64,000 nt of DNA from Cordylochernes scorpioides (Eukaryota > Arthropoda > Arachnida > Pseudoscorpiones > Chernetidae). Both the position numbers and the translations under genes were made by a program. Shown here one piece after another: positions 63,000-64,000 of this stretch. The stretch lies in the NCBI GenBank assembly GCA_030710605.1, contig CP092865.1, positions 136,169,500 through 136,233,499 on the forward strand, read 5' to 3'. The first letter of the stretch is position 1, and every line of letters starts with the position of its first letter. The notes under the pieces were generated by a model that saw only the letters and a program-made list of their open reading frames with translations, was not told the origin of the DNA and did not search any database.

Positions 63000-64000
63000 T
63001 GGCGCCATGATCAACGAAAGCTGCACCACTACACCCCATTCCATGAGATCAGATGTTGATTTGCATGCTGCATCGCCCGTCGCGCAGAATAAACAGGGGT
63101 GCGTTCAGGACTTAGGTAGAGGGTTCTGTCCGATAAGTATAATACAGTCTCCACAAACTTCACACTTTGCAGCTTCCAAGCAATTGAGCATTTTGCAGTG
63201 CAACATAAATGGATTGTGCTCAACAGCAACAAAAATAAAATTAGAAGAAATAATGGAAATAGCTGAAAAACAAAAGATACAAATTATAGCCCTACAGGAA
63301 ACCAAATTAAATGAAAAGTACAATCTCAAATATAAAAATTACAATATCCTTAGAAAAGACAGAAACAAAGAAGGGGGTGGTCTTGCATTTTTAATCAAGA
63401 ATTTGTACTATGAGGACATAGCCATTAATATTCCAAACACATCAGACCTCGAAACCCAAGGTATCAAAGTCTACCTCAGTCAAAACAAAGCCATCAACAT
63501 ATACAATATGTATCACCCTCCAAACAATAAACTTATTGACGATGGAACAATGGCTCAATTTCTTACAGACGACACTATTATTGTATGTGACCTTAATGCC
63601 AAACATCAACTATGGGGATGTTCCACGCCAAACCCAAGAGGAAAATACTCTCAAACTTATTTGACAACAATGCCTTCATGTGCTTAAATGATGGGAATCC
63701 TACCCACCATTCCTACAGTTATAATACTGCACAAGCACTTGATATAAGTTTCTCCAGTCCTGACATTTTCCACAAATGCAAATAGCAAATATTAAAAAGT
63801 ATTGGAAGTGATCATTTGCCTATTTTGATAGAAATTAGCACCAAGACCAAAACCAGCTCAATTAAAGAAAAATTCTGGAACTTCAAAAAGGCTAATTGGA
63901 ATCTTTACCAGCAAAACACCAATGAAGACTTTAGAAAAGCACCCACTAGAATAAAAGATCTGGAACAAAATTGGATATCTTTCAAAAACACCATTATTAA
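63000..64000 (+). pseudogene. Non-LTR retrotransposon (Jockey/I type) endonuclease region, broken, runs off the window
   Basis: This is the APE-type endonuclease at the start of LINE ORF2, which nicks the genomic target for priming. Motifs in order: LSILQCNINGL (63180, Asn), IIALQETKL (catalytic Glu, about 63300), GGGLAFLIKN, NMYHPP, IIVCDLNAKHQLWG (Asp/Asn metal site, about 63590) and, after a break, GSDHLPI (terminal Asp-His, about 63808). The frame changes near 63650, and a TAG interrupts it near 63785, so it is inactive. A FWNFKKANWN segment, which normally precedes the reverse transcriptase, reaches the window edge. The upstream part could be the tail of ORF1 or 5' UTR. Confidence 0.88.

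Overview
This is repeat-dense, AT-rich nuclear DNA from an animal, most likely an arthropod and perhaps a spider or other chelicerate. The kingdom is clear from two eukaryotic tRNA-Lys genes, tRNA-derived SINEs, Helitrons, mariner and Tc1 elements, Ty3/gypsy LTR retrotransposons and non-LTR (LINE) fragments. The finer placement is inference from the style of these elements. I found no host protein-coding gene I could name. Apart from the tRNAs, nearly every coding-looking stretch belongs to a mobile element.

Layout: 0-4.4 kb holds a cluster of non-autonomous Helitrons, a 241-bp tandem array and two copies of a gene-like repeat. 4.6-7.4 kb has a Penelope-like fragment with a hammerhead motif, a MITE and a 67-bp minisatellite. 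7.6-9.4 kb is a broken mariner split by a LINE fragment. 9.8-11.3 kb is a Tc1 element with perfect 27-bp terminal inverted repeats and TA flanks, but a frameshifted transposase. 11.7-22.3 kb is a mosaic of hammerhead-bearing repeats, a solo LTR with a nested hairpin MITE, SINEs, MITEs, a LINE RNase H relic and another Helitron. 22.3-26.6 kb is a 5'-truncated Ty3/gypsy element (family A). 26.6-35.6 kb holds LINE relics, a dead RT fragment (family C) between direct repeats, and Helitrons. 35.8 and 44.5 kb carry identical tRNA-Lys(TTT) genes in opposite orientation. 36.9-38.3 kb is a small complete but scrambled LTR element (family D). 45.9-47.5 kb has head-to-head hammerheads and SINEs. 48.07-53.49 kb is a near-intact Ty3/gypsy element (family B). 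53.7-54.2 kb is a solo LTR. 54.68-59.88 kb is a full-length family A element on the minus strand. 60-64 kb has more repeats and ends in the endonuclease part of a LINE that runs off the window.

The most interesting signals are: (i) at least four copies of a hammerhead-ribozyme-bearing repeat with compensatory base changes and no associated reverse transcriptase; (ii) family A elements whose gag reading frame starts 30 codons inside the 5' LTR, so that the primer-binding site is translated; (iii) a TTTAAAC slippery heptamer directly before the gag stop in family A, with pol in the -1 frame; (iv) family D, which carries an inverted gag segment and has inserted, with a GGGCT duplication, into the stem II region of a hammerhead-like core; (v) repeated insertion of several LTR families at ATAT.

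No genes here form a host pathway. The functional units are the tRNAs, the autonomous-type elements (LTR-A and LTR-B nearly intact) and the parasites that depend on such elements (SINEs, MITEs, non-autonomous Helitrons, scrambled LTR element).
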